Shown here: one piece after another, positions 1 to 10,345 of the stretch
How positions within the stretch are numbered: the stretch's first letter is position 1
Layout of the letters: every line of letters begins with the position of its first letter
DNA from: Branchiostoma floridae
Taxonomy: Eukaryota > Chordata > Leptocardii > Amphioxiformes > Branchiostomatidae
Length of the DNA: 64,000 nt
NCBI RefSeq assembly: GCF_000003815.2
Contig: NC_049981.1
Location: forward strand, 28,070,131 to 28,134,130
Reading direction: 5' to 3'
Position numbers and translations under genes: made by a program
The notes under the pieces: generated by a model
Seen by the model: only the letters and a program-made list of their open reading frames with translations
Database searches by the model: none
What the model was told of the DNA's origin: nothing

Positions 1-2285
1 CATGATATCTGTAATTTGTCAGTGCAGATCCTTACAGTGCCCAGTGGTACATGCCACAGCAAGTTTCCGTTCTGTTTAAGCAGCAAGGTATATTTTTACA
101 GGGAGGGATGTCAGATCTTCTTCTTTTAACGTGCTCGAGGCACCTTCTTGAACGCAGAACTTCCATTATTACGTCATTGTACAACTTGCATTTCTTGTAG
201 CATATCAATTTACAAGACAATGCCTGTTTGTGCTACGTACGTAATTACAAACAGTAATTTAATATGAAAATCCATCTATTCAACTTGCGCTGTGATTACT
301 TACAAAAATATGTAATTTGGTACGTAGAACAATAAAGCATAGTCTTGCAAGGTGACACTAATACACTGTCATTTTCAGGGTTACTCCGCCCAAGCCCCTA
401 AGTAGTCGGCTGGACTATATAATTATAAAAAGTATAACCCCATCTGTGCACAGTTAAATGATTATCGTAGCCACATGCAGTTTTGTCATTTTGACGCCTT
501 ATTATAGAGTGCAGAAAAATATTTTTTGAGAATTGTCTAGCAAAACTTTTGTCAAGCAGGGATATCATAGACAGTGGTACAAAACTACTCCATAAAGAAC
601 GTTCAATAAATGATCTTCAATATTGTATGTAAGGGATAAAAATGGTGCCACTTTCTGTAGGCCATTCCGGCAATCAATCCATCACTAGGAATTTACGTCT
701 ATCCACCTAATGGATACGCGCGTCAATGGAGGATGCTTGGATACCTATGTTTGATCATATTGGCTACAGGACAGCGAGAGGGCCTTAAAATAAACACCTT
801 AGAGAACGTAACCTCACTTGTTGACTCCTCTGGGGAATTTGTAGTGATCATTACATATGTGATGCATGCCTCCTTCTTAGAACTGACCAGCCCATCCTAC
901 CCAAGGGGAGAGAAATACGTGATAGAGGTTAGAAATACAGGTTTGGGTTCTGGTTATTTTTGAATGAACGTCAAGGAAGAATACGCAAAACGGGGCATGG
1001 TAACAAAGCATTTTTGAGGCGTCAAGAACATCTAAACATTTTTTTTGTCAGGAATATCGTGAAATATTGTTTTGTTTTGTTACTGAAAATGAATGCAATC
1101 ATTACCGCAGAAAATTAATCATGCCGACGATTGATAACGTGATGTTGTAAACACGTCAATCACACGTGTTAGTAAACGTTACGCCTAATGAAAACGGACC
1201 TGAAAAGGAAACGCAATAAATAAAACGCGGCGCATAAGATAGATCCAGATGTAATGAAAATGCTTCCAGTTCCTAGTAGGATGATGTTGCAATACACGTA
1301 TCCCCTTTCCACAAGGGCGTACCTAGCTGCGACCTAAAAGTTGACAGCACCCTTCTAATTTTATGCATAAAAAGGAATGTTTTTTTGCATTTCTGCATTT
1401 TCCAATCTAGCCATACGTTTACTTATTTATTGACATTCCAAATTATGAAGTCAACTGTTAGACAAACCGAATTAATGTCTCAGTGAAATCGCAGCGCGAT
1501 CGTCGTGTGGTGAAATGGGGCCCATAGCCTAACAGGTGACAAATTAAATAGAACCACATTGATTAATGTCTTAACAACATACTCAGTGATGGCCTATATC
1601 ATGTATGTCACGTTGTAATGCATCGTGTTAGCCGTGTTTCATACTCAACAAGTACAAGCAATTATGTCCAATCTTCTGTGCTGGGAATTCGTGGATTTGA
1701 ATCTCTCTCCGTACAGTGCCATTAAGCTAGCACAAGTTATTGGATTACGCAAATTCGTGTACGACAATCTCTCTATTATTAGCATCAAAGTACATGTAAT
1801 TTGCTTGAAATGTACCCCGAGCGAATACATTGATTGTCAGAAGCAGTTGGTAGTGCGTACCACTCCGAGAAGAAAATCTGAGAAAGGGATGTTCACTGCT
1901 GTTCCCAACACCACGCTTCAAAATCTTTTCTCGTAAAAGTTGCAAACTGCAGCTTTTAAAGTTACATGGCCCTGCAAGGGTTTCACTGTTATAATGGGCA
2001 GTCTATAGATATATATTTCATGCGTGTACAAAGCGAATGTAATGTGCGATTCCGACTCCAATAAATGGATGGAATAACATACTGATACATTACTTAACGG
2101 TTGGATTTCTTGCTAACAACATATTCTCTACCTACTTCGTGGATCTACGGATCATTGAAGTGTGGGTGTTTATGTACATGCAGACACACTTAACTGACAC
2201 CCCAGTCAATCAAAAAGTCCCCATACGTGCCAACTAGTGTAGTCATACGTGTGTGTGTGCACGAATGAGTTTGAGTTACATGTAC
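1..2285. other. No recognisable gene; probable intron of the left-edge GPCR
   Basis: I see no exon here. I looked on the minus strand for the TM3 exon (a C-x-L start and an E/D-R-Y end) and for the TM4-TM7 exon that should follow the receptor exon ending at 2286, and found neither. The short open frames have no family features; the one at 733-963 begins with a hydrophobic stretch but has no splice or homology support. The stretch is most simply the third intron of that receptor gene, continuing off the window. Confidence 0.4.
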
Positions 2286-3290
2286 CTGTGAAAATGTGAT
2301 TGACCAGCGTGAACGGCACACAGAAGATCCCCACTAGCAGGTCGCTGATGGTCAAGTTCAGAATGAAGTAGTTGGTAATAGTTCTGGTTCTCGGTGTCCG
2401 GATCACGACGATCAGAACAAGGATATTTCCTGTGCGGTGAGACGAGGAACAGGTCGTGATCGTAATCGTGCAATACATATGTATGAGGCTGTATAAAGTT
2501 TGAGCGTACTCGTTTATTTTCTCTCACCAAACATAAACTACAGTTACAAGCCATCCCCTGCATTAGGCTGAAGGATTTTATGTCAAAACGCAGAGGTAGA
2601 GAGTTGAGAAGTTGTAATAAATAACCAAATACGTATAATTTCTCCACCTACGAAGCAAAAACACGCCCTTCTGTCGGCCAATGTGTACTGCACGAAGACA
2701 TGGGAACAACAGCAGTCAATTCAGAACCTGGGAGAGCACGACCGCAAGTCGTATTTACATACAAGTATAGCGTCTAAAGCACTTCTATACTATATTTTAG
2801 GAGATGTTTGCATTTGGGCAAGTGTAGTGTTGTGCCTGCTCGTTTGCTAGTGATATCATATTATCATATCGTATTATATTCTGATTCATACTGCACTTTC
2901 ATGTTGTGTTTTGTTGCTGTTGTAACAAACTTTCATAGATCAAGCTGCTAGCTGGTTCACTCTAGAAATATCCTATCAAAGAACTCATAGTCAAGGCACG
3001 AACAGTGTCCTCTATGCTACCATAGCTTCTTCCCCCCGGTCCGTACATTATTGAAAGTTGACACCTTAATATTCTATCCCCAAGGCCAGGAAGTTTGGCA
3101 ACAATATGGGTGAGCAAAACTTACCAATAACGCATAGGAGGAATACCAGGGAGTACGCCAGGACAATCAGGCCGATGACAGGCCGGGACAGGCGGTAGCG
3201 CTGCATGCTGATGGACTCCAGCAGCTCACGGCCCTCCGAACCACTCATGTTAGCCAGGAGCCTGGCCAAGTCCTCAAACGGTATGTCCAT
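2286..3290 (-). CDS. Rhodopsin-class peptide GPCR, 5' part only (TM1-TM2), incomplete at window edge
   Basis: Seven-transmembrane neuropeptide receptor, N-terminal part. Exon 1 (3290-3125) starts at an ATG giving MDIPFEDLARLL, has an N-glycosylation site (N14-M-S) and a hydrophobic TM1 (about residues 36-56), and ends at a GTAAGT donor. Exon 2 (2429-2286) begins after a CGCACAG acceptor and restores the G-N-I-L-V motif of TM1 (N1.50). It continues through the intracellular loop RTPRTRTITNYF and TM2 with LTISD (D2.50), and ends at a GTACAT donor. Both introns are phase 1 and the join keeps frame: 103 full codons plus one split base. The TM2 wording SDLLVGIFCVPFTLV is typical of NPFF/QRFP/RFamide-type receptors, so a peptide ligand is likely; the exact ligand is not readable. 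TM3-TM7 are absent from the window, so the gene either runs off the left edge or is truncated. The second receptor at 24532-27636 shares the intron after TM2. Confidence 0.85.
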
Positions 3291-3502
3291 CTTCAACCGT
3301 CGTTTTCGGCTGGTTTTCTGATAAGCAATAAGGAAACATAAAATCACTCAGCATTCTCCTTTTTTTACATGTTCTCAATCGTCGTTTGCTGGACTTCATG
3401 AAACCTTCTTCTATTTTTTTTATTTGAAGTGATTTTAAAAGCAGCAAATGTCCTAGCTGGAACCATCACTTATCAAAACGACTACAAATGTATATGCTTA
3501 CC
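3291..3502 (-). other. Probable 5'UTR splice junction of the left-edge GPCR
   Basis: Reading the minus strand, a donor-like ATAAG|GTAAGC ends an exon at 3502. A pyrimidine-rich acceptor (TTATTGCTTATCAG) opens the coding exon at 3317, 27 bases before the ATG at 3290. This implies a 184-bp intron (3501-3318) in the 5'UTR. An upstream methionine in the same frame lies inside this intron, so I prefer the ATG at 3290. Inferred from splice consensus only. Confidence 0.45.
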
Positions 3503-3659
3503 TTATGAGTGGGAACGATAAGTGGCGGCACAGCTCAGGCTGTAAGACAGCCGTAACTCGGTTACCATCGCTTTTGCTAATGACTGTGCGGCCCCAAATC
3601 TTTGTACATCCCACAGTGAGGCGACAACTCAGCACGCCCAATTGCTTTCGTCAGAATCT

Positions 3660-3725
3660 ATTTCTGTAGCCAATCAGAAAGCGGACGCAGAGTCCGTCTC
3701 CGTACTATTGGTCCAGGCAATTCCT
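3660..3725 (-). promoter_or_regulatory. Promoter-like region with two CCAAT boxes upstream of the GPCR
   Basis: About 170-220 bp upstream of the putative 5'UTR exon end there are two CCAAT elements in opposite orientation: AGCCAATCAGAAAG near 3670 and CTATTGGTCC near 3705. Spacing and placement fit a core-promoter region for the minus-strand receptor gene. No TATA box is obvious. This is inference from motif content. Confidence 0.3.
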
Positions 3726-3759
3726 TTAGAATTGTATGCGGCTTGCATCCACAAAATAC

Positions 3760-5890
3760 AACAGTCATAGATATAAAGCTCGTTTCTATGAAAACATGTT
3801 GTCAGTATTTGTAGCAGTTAGTTAGTGCCTGTATTGATTTAAATCTATAGCGTGCACGAATCGCTTTAAGTAGATCCTACAAATTACATTCATGAACGCG
3901 AGAAGAGGCGCCGTTATCGGTATACAGTAGTGCCAGCATGGCGCCCAGTACTGCTTGCCTGTTTGCAGCAGATTTCTATGGGGTACTTGTAGGATAGCGA
4001 TGTTGCAAATATGTGACCACTAGATGACTTGTCTTAGTAATGTTGTCATTTGCTATGCAGACCTAACACACATGTTAACAGTGCCTGTTCGCAGTTGCGA
4101 ATAGACACAGAAAGCAAAGGAAATTAGAAAGGAATAGTTGTCCAGGTGACCATTGGCCAAATTTCTATTCAATGTTATTACATTGGCATTACCCCAAACT
4201 ATATGATATTTGGAAAAGTAGCAGCCTGAATCATAAGCAGTTGCTGTACATTTATCTAAGTCGAACTGTGGTTAGTCATATCACCGATTTACTGGGTGGG
4301 ATACGGGTGGATGCGCACATAAATAAGTCAGTAATGTCGCCACAAACGTCAGGTAGTGGCACGGGAGATTGTCTTTAAACAATGTATCAGCTCTGCTTCC
4401 GACGTTTCTGCTAAGCCCCGCGAAGTAATCAGGTCAACCTGCACTTCTGAATAGGTCTGATTTCATCTGGCGCCAAGAGATGTCTGAGATACAGAGATGT
4501 GGCACGACAGCAATTTTCTGACCAGGTCACGCGGAAAACTTCCGTCAAACACGTTAACGAGAAGGTAACTTCAGAGTTCCTCACTTTCCAGTAATGTGCA
4601 GACATGTCAATGTTCATCTTACTTTAACAACAACAACAGCTTGTAGACGGGCCATAAGGTGCCACAGATGGATGGTTGGTTTATGTGTAATTGACCACAG
4701 AATTGTCGGCCAGCCTGTAACGCTAAAAGATGTCGATTTACATTGAGCTTCATGTCGGTACCGAATCCTCTTGACGTGCGGTATGCGTGTGATGTTCTTT
4801 ATCTTAGACCACCCTCGGCCTCTGGTAAGGATTAAAGAGTGCCATTAGGATTTCTCTGCGGCCATTTCATAAAGTAGATCCAGAGGATATATTAATGTTA
4901 CGACGTGCCGCACTGATCGTCATTTCAAGAATAGATTACCTATCTGCACAACTAGCGTCTCTAAGGAAGAGGTCACACGAGTGCGTTACACAAGTCACAA
5001 GTATGAGCTCCGTAATTAAAATGTTTGGTTTGTTGCGACAATAAGGTCGCCCGTCCTTTCTTTTTGATAACCAGGGTCCAGGCTGCACAGTAAAAATCAA
5101 AGTAAAATACATTTTCCTCCCCGCAATGAGCAGCGGGCCATTCTTAACTCGGGTTGGTTATGTAAACTGATGAACAGGATGAACTGAACTGAACTGGTTA
5201 TGTAAAGATTGCCAGATCATGAGGTTGTTCAGTTTGACCTGCCGTATATGTAGAACTGCCCAGTGCTCCACGGGCTGGGAGTTTCAGGAAATCTACTTGG
5301 AAAGCAGAGTCAGATAGCCACTTAGATGAACGCTCTGCTATAGGCACAGTGACTCAATTTCGTAACTTTGTTTTGAGGAAATCCAGGAGCTAGGAGAAGA
5401 GACTTGGTAGACAAAAAAGTTTTGTTGAATGTGCTGACATATACAAACACAAGGACATTTAATGCGAACTTTGTATGCCAATTAAGAACCAATTTGATAT
5501 CTTATTACGACTTCTATAACAACAAAGTGATAAAAAAGGTAAATGTTTTTCTCAGCTCAACTACAAAGCAGTGCAATAGCGATGAGTTGGACAACCCCGG
5601 GTAAAGATGACAAAATAAGATAAAATAAAATAAAGAAAAGCCAATTTGTGATTGGTTAGCAATCACGTCAGATGGACCAATTAGTAACGGTAATAGTAAA
5701 TCAAGTGAATTTAAGTGTCCGGAAAGTAACCAAGCAGTTTGGAAGATTTGATAGTGTATTTAGTATTATTTTTACCTTCGCCAGAATGGCAAGGTTATGT
5801 CTTGAGTCTGGTGTCTCTATGTGTAGGTCAACAGCATATAACTCGAGTAGCTGTAGATGGAAATTCATGATATTTTGTACTTGAGTAGTA
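3760..5890. other. Intergenic, no gene recognised
   Basis: Moderately AT-rich sequence with only short unsupported open frames (for example 4172-4378 and 5404-5604). A low-complexity AAAATAAAAT run occurs near 5615-5635. I see no RNA gene, coding exon or clear mobile element. Confidence 0.5.
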
Positions 5891-5894
5891 GTTA

Positions 5895-6560
5895 CAGAAA
5901 CGAAGGTCCTGTTTGAAAACAATTCACCTGGCACTTTTTGTGGACACTGCAGCGAGGCGAGTATGTTTGTGCGTATGTGTGTGTTTGCATACAAGATAAC
6001 TCGAGACGTTCTGGATCGTTTTGCATGATTTTTGGTAGTTATGTACTTACTTACTTACTTGGGCCCTTTGTTCCGGTCAGAACATAGGCCACCGATGATG
6101 GTCCTCCATTGTACCCTCCTCTGGGCTTTCTTCCTCAGATCCTGCCAGCTGTTGCAGATACTTTTCATCTCTTCCTCCGTATCTCTCCTCCAGCTATTCC
6201 TGGGCCTCCCCCTCTTCCGCTTGCCCTGAGGGTTCCAAGTCAGAGCCTGGTGTGTAATGCTGGATGTTGGCTTCCGGAGAGTGTGCCCTATCCGTAGTTA
6301 TGTGGGGTTTGGTAAAATTTTCCTGAAGTGCCAGGTTCATGATTTTTGAGTAGTGAATACGTCTTTGGGCAGTAAGTCGTGTAAGTTTGGTTCCCCTGGC
6401 GGCTTTTAAAAAATTGTAGGGGCCGATTTTGTTTTAGACTTTGAAAGGGAATAACTCGAGAACAATTTGACGGATTGTCATGATAGTTGATGTGTTGATA
6501 GTTTGGGTGATAATTTCTATAATCAAATTATTAGTATGTTAATCCATAACTAATTTGCAT
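5895..6560 (+). repeat. R1 dispersed repeat copy, split by a LINE insertion
   Basis: Non-coding family found at least eight times in the window. Its recurring text is ATAACTCGAGAAC, a GGATTGTCATGATTTTTGG-like block, GTATGTGGGTAG and AATTTGCATAATTA-like stretches. Here the block ending TTTTTGGTA at 6037 resumes after 6303 with GGGGTTTGGTAA, because a LINE fragment sits between (6045-6293). A second monomer starts near 6450. Edges are approximate. Function unknown; probably a non-autonomous mobile element. Confidence 0.6.
6045..6293 (-). mobile_element. 5'-truncated LINE (RTE-like) 3' end with 10-bp target-site duplication
   Basis: The minus strand from about 6300 to 6055 encodes, without a stop, the C-terminal end of a non-LTR retrotransposon polyprotein. 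It includes WNPQGKRKRGRPRNSWRR, then a helix-like stretch and IIGGLCSDRNKGPK before TAA (6057-6055). After the stop there is a short (GTAA)n-type tail, as in RTE-like LINEs. The piece is flanked by the perfect direct repeat GTAGTTATGT at 6035-6044 and 6294-6303, which I read as the target-site duplication. It carries no reverse-transcriptase domain and cannot move on its own. It inserted into an R1 copy. Confidence 0.8.
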
Positions 6561-6675
6561 GATTAATCAAGAGAACTTACAGATCTCCTGCATTACTTGA
6601 TAAGACCTGATTTGAGGGACAGTTGCTGCCTTCTCAGGGCTTCTGATTGCTTGGGTTCAACTTGGTAAGTACAAT

Positions 6676-6998
6676 ATGTCAAACTGCTCTTTCTATAATC
6701 AAGAAAGAAAAGAGCTGTTCAAAGAAGCCATCAAATTCCATCCAAACTTTCTCACATTCACTGACAAAAAGAAAGCAGTTCACCTTTTAACATCACTAAA
6801 CCCACACATAATAGAAAAAGTGGGATCTTTCGTCTTCCACTGTCTTCGAAAAAGGAGTCGAACCCAATAACCCAGGATCTAGAGTTAGCTTTTACTAGTT
6901 TTAGACTAGAGTAGACACTTGTGTTGTTGTATTTTGCACTGTTTGAATCTATGTTACCTGCAATTAGCCCACGGGCAAGAATTTGCAATAAACTTGAT
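6676..6998 (+). mobile_element. LINE (CR1/L2-like) C-terminal remnant plus 3'UTR
   Basis: The frame 6676-6870 reads SNCSFYNQERKELFKEAIK, then a block with LTFTDKKKAVHLL and a closing VGSFVFHCLRKR. This is the standard tail after the zinc-knuckle of CR1/L2-type LINE reverse transcriptases (C-x-x-Y-x-x-x-R.. then F-h-x-x-x-x-x-R). The zinc-knuckle itself and the RT are missing, so the copy is 5'-truncated near 6670. Downstream is an AT-rich 3'UTR containing CAATTAGCCCACGGGCAAG and AATAAACTTGAT. It is dead on its own. Confidence 0.65.
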
Positions 6999-7169
6999 TA
7001 ATATAGGGAAGGAAAACAAACAACCGTCATATAATTATTTTTCAAAGAAATGGAGAAGGGGTCATGGCATGACTAGGAGTGGTAGATACAATGTTGCTCT
7101 TGAGGCCGGAGGTACAGTAAGTAGTGTAGGTTTGGGCCCCACAGGAACATGAAGGGACCAGTTTATATA

Positions 7170-7570
7170 GTGCCTGACATTGAAGGTGAATAACTTGATG
7201 ACTTAACAAGGGGTTGACGGATTGTCATGATTTTTGGTATGTGGATAGCTTGAGTTATGTTACATATAGTTAAAATTAATTATGCAAATCGAAATCTAAT
7301 TTGCATAATTAAGGAGGAAAGTGTAAACCCACTATTTAAAACAATTGTAGGACTATTCCAATGTAGTATTTGAAACTGACAAAGAAAATACTACAGATAA
7401 ACATTATACAAATGAAGACCTAATTTGTATAAATAATGAGAAAATGCTATAATCAGTTGTAAATGTCGAGAATTTCTTACTTGTAGCATTTGTAAGTTAT
7501 GTACCGGTGAGCATTGACCAATGATTATGCAAATTAGAATCTTATTTACATAAATTTTTCTTTCGTAAGA
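7170..7570 (+). repeat. R1 dispersed repeat copy
   Basis: Begins near GGTGAATAACTTGATGACT and contains GACGGATTGTCATGATTTTT and GGTATGTGGATAGC. AT-rich blocks with AATTATGCAAAT and AATTTGCATAATTA follow. Same family as 5895-6560, with edges approximate. Confidence 0.55.
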
Positions 7571-10040
7571 TAGGTTGTATACGTCATTTATCTGGGTGGA
7601 GGCGATTTTTGTCTCCAAGCAGACACGTCAGCTAGATGAAAAATGAGAATAATTGCGCTAAATGATTTGACATGGGATAGCGTGGTGGTTCTGTGGCCTT
7701 GCTTATGAATAAGCTTTATCACTTTGACGCTGAAAGTCAGTTGGGATGGGTAAAAGGGAATTGTCAACCGGTAAATGCGCACTTTCATGCAGCCGTTTAA
7801 TTCTGGTAGGTACTCTGGTAGTACATGAATGAAACCTTTGCACTCTCCATAATAAGCCTTGATTATTTGGCGAAGGTATGTGTTTCTTGGAACTCTAATT
7901 AAGACATACTGTCACCGCCCCTTTACTGACAATGAAGAACCTACAATGTGCAGTTCCGATGGAAGTACGTCTGAGGTGTAATGACGGAAGAGAATTTTTA
8001 TAAGTGCATAATTTCGATAATGACACATTCATTTCTGAGTGCTATCTTATATGAACGTGGGTTGTCATGTTGTGCAGCACAATTACCTTTATTCCTGGCT
8101 GTACCAATTCCCAATGCATCCAATCAATTTTACACAGCCGTCGCCAACAAGGTACTGCCATTTACCATATCCTTCAGTTGTGCACTTCTTACAGACTGAA
8201 TCTGTCGAGGATGTCATCAAGACAGACCTGAAGTTCTAATCAGTTTGTAGTAGTACTGAATATTCTGAGGTGATGGCTATCTTAGTAAAATCTTGTCTGA
8301 AACCTAAGTGATAATCTTCTTCGTGTTTAACTGAGAGTTAAAGCGCAGAATGTCGTTACCTCAGATATTCCTGATGACAGAAAAATCTGGTCTAGACGAA
8401 ATGCATAGACGCAATGGAAAGGTCACTATGCTCATACATATACATGTTGGTTACGGGTGATTAGAACCATATATAGTCATCTCTAGGAATGAGGTAAAGC
8501 TCTGCTTAATGCATTCCCATACGATTGAATTGGGAAGAACTGGAATCTTTGACCATTTCAATCCTAGCCCGTTCGAACGTGCTGGACCTCAACAATGCTG
8601 TCTGGATTATCTGGCAATTTCCAGATCTAGCTGTTACTAGTATTTCATTTCATTTATTGGCAATGCAAACAATGCATGACTGGTGGCAGCCAGGTGTATC
8701 TTGTTTCCGGGAGTAAACAGAAGAAGAAACGGTGAAGATGAAAGTTTAAGAGAAAGTGAAAATTTAAGGTACTGCAATGTCCAACCCTGTAGATTTCTAA
8801 CTATCTTTTAGAGGTGATTATCATGCAGACTGACAGACAGGGCGGCTAGGAGTCTCACGGCTTGAACATCGTGATAACAACTCATCGTAATTAGACTTAG
8901 CGACCTCGCTGCACCGGGAAGGGTCTAGAAGATATGAAGTTCTTGACAATACCTACGAATTCAAGGTACAAGATTGGCTAATTCTTTGCTTAACGGGAAT
9001 AATGTTATATCTACCTTTGTCAATATGGAGTAAAATTGCGCGAAATGATCCGAAGACGTGTGATGGCTATTCCATAGAATAATTGTAATTTTTTTTTTAC
9101 ATTTCTCCTGACTGTATCACGCCCTCAGTACAGTTTACAGACGTGTACGTACACAACCACGCCGATGTGTTCGTTGGTATGGGCCTCGTGTATTTCTGAT
9201 CTATGTAAATCATTAAACAAGATTACGCCGTAAAAAGCTTTAATCATATTCTCATGATACCATTATCTTTCAAGGCAGATGGTTTTTGACAGTTAATTTA
9301 AACAACTTTATGCAATTGAGGACGGGGAGTATTACTATTCATACGCACGTCACCCAGCAACTCTTCATCAAGTCGTACTCATTTATAGTTTATCATGTAG
9401 CATCTCCAGGGTGAGTCGATTACCGCTTACAACGTTATAACTGGGAGTAGGTAATAACCAATTTACTGGTGACGGAAATTCTAAGATGATCACGTTTCCC
9501 AATATCACGCCTAACTTGGTGGCAATATATCTGTGGTATCTTGTTGTTTGTCTCTACGTTAATAGCAGTTTCCCGTAAGGTTAACTTGAAACTGACATTT
9601 ACATCATATTTTCTTGGAATTCAACTATATTCTAAAGGCGCGCAAAGGTTCAGGACAATGTTAGCATTTCCTACCATTCTGTGACAATGTAAGGTTGTGG
9701 AAAGCAACATTCGACAGAGACAATGACATTTCCACGTCGTTGCTGATCGCAAAGAAGCACTTAAGGGGATTAAGGGGAATCAGAGGTAACTACTATTTAA
9801 CCAACAGTTACGAATACGTACATGGCACGTACATCCCATTTCACGTGCATCGGACACGTGCATCCCATTTCGGCAGTTCTAAGCCTGAGATAGGGGCCTG
9901 TCCGGAAGCAGATTCATGGCATTCGCACTGAAAGATTTACATTTTGTTGCACTGTTCTAAGGAAAGTTCCATCAGCCTTTTGGAAAACCTTATATGTAAT
10001 GGTATCCATATATCGTGTCTCCTTTCATGTACAGCGTTTG
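7571..10040. other. Intergenic, no gene recognised
   Basis: No coding exon with splice support, RNA gene or named repeat was found. The short frames at 7981-8239, 8525-8716 and 9695-9931 overlap each other or lack any recognisable motif. Confidence 0.45.
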
Positions 10041-10049
10041 AAGTTGTGT

Positions 10050-10345
10050 CCTTAAATTGTTATGGTGCATCTATTTCCATTTGGGGCTATACCGGAGCAG
10101 AGATATATTTGGTCAGGGTTATGTCATGAATACACTATCCCCTTTCCCGTATATTGCCTTCGCCAAGAAGGTCATATTTGGGGTAACGTTTGTATGTGTG
10201 TAGAAGATCAGCATAAGTCAATAACGCCTGGGTGGATTGTATTGATATTTGATATGTGGCTAGGTCTTTCTGAGACACAGGAACGATTATACTTTGGGCC
10301 CCCAACGACTTGTTACGGCACTGCAATGAAGCGATGTTTTTCATA
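10050..10345 (+). repeat. R1 dispersed repeat copy
   Basis: Contains the family blocks CCTTCGCCAAGAAGGTCAT, TGGATTGTATTGATATTTGA, TATGTGGCTAGGTC, a TTTGGGCCCCC block and a GGCACTGCAATGAAGCG block. The order is the same as in the copies at 15860-16195 and 55100-55700. Short frames on both strands here are by-products. Confidence 0.6.

Noticed and set aside
733-963. 76-codon frame with hydrophobic start resembling a secreted peptide
   Set aside because: No cysteine pattern, cleavage motif or gene context; length is within chance expectation.
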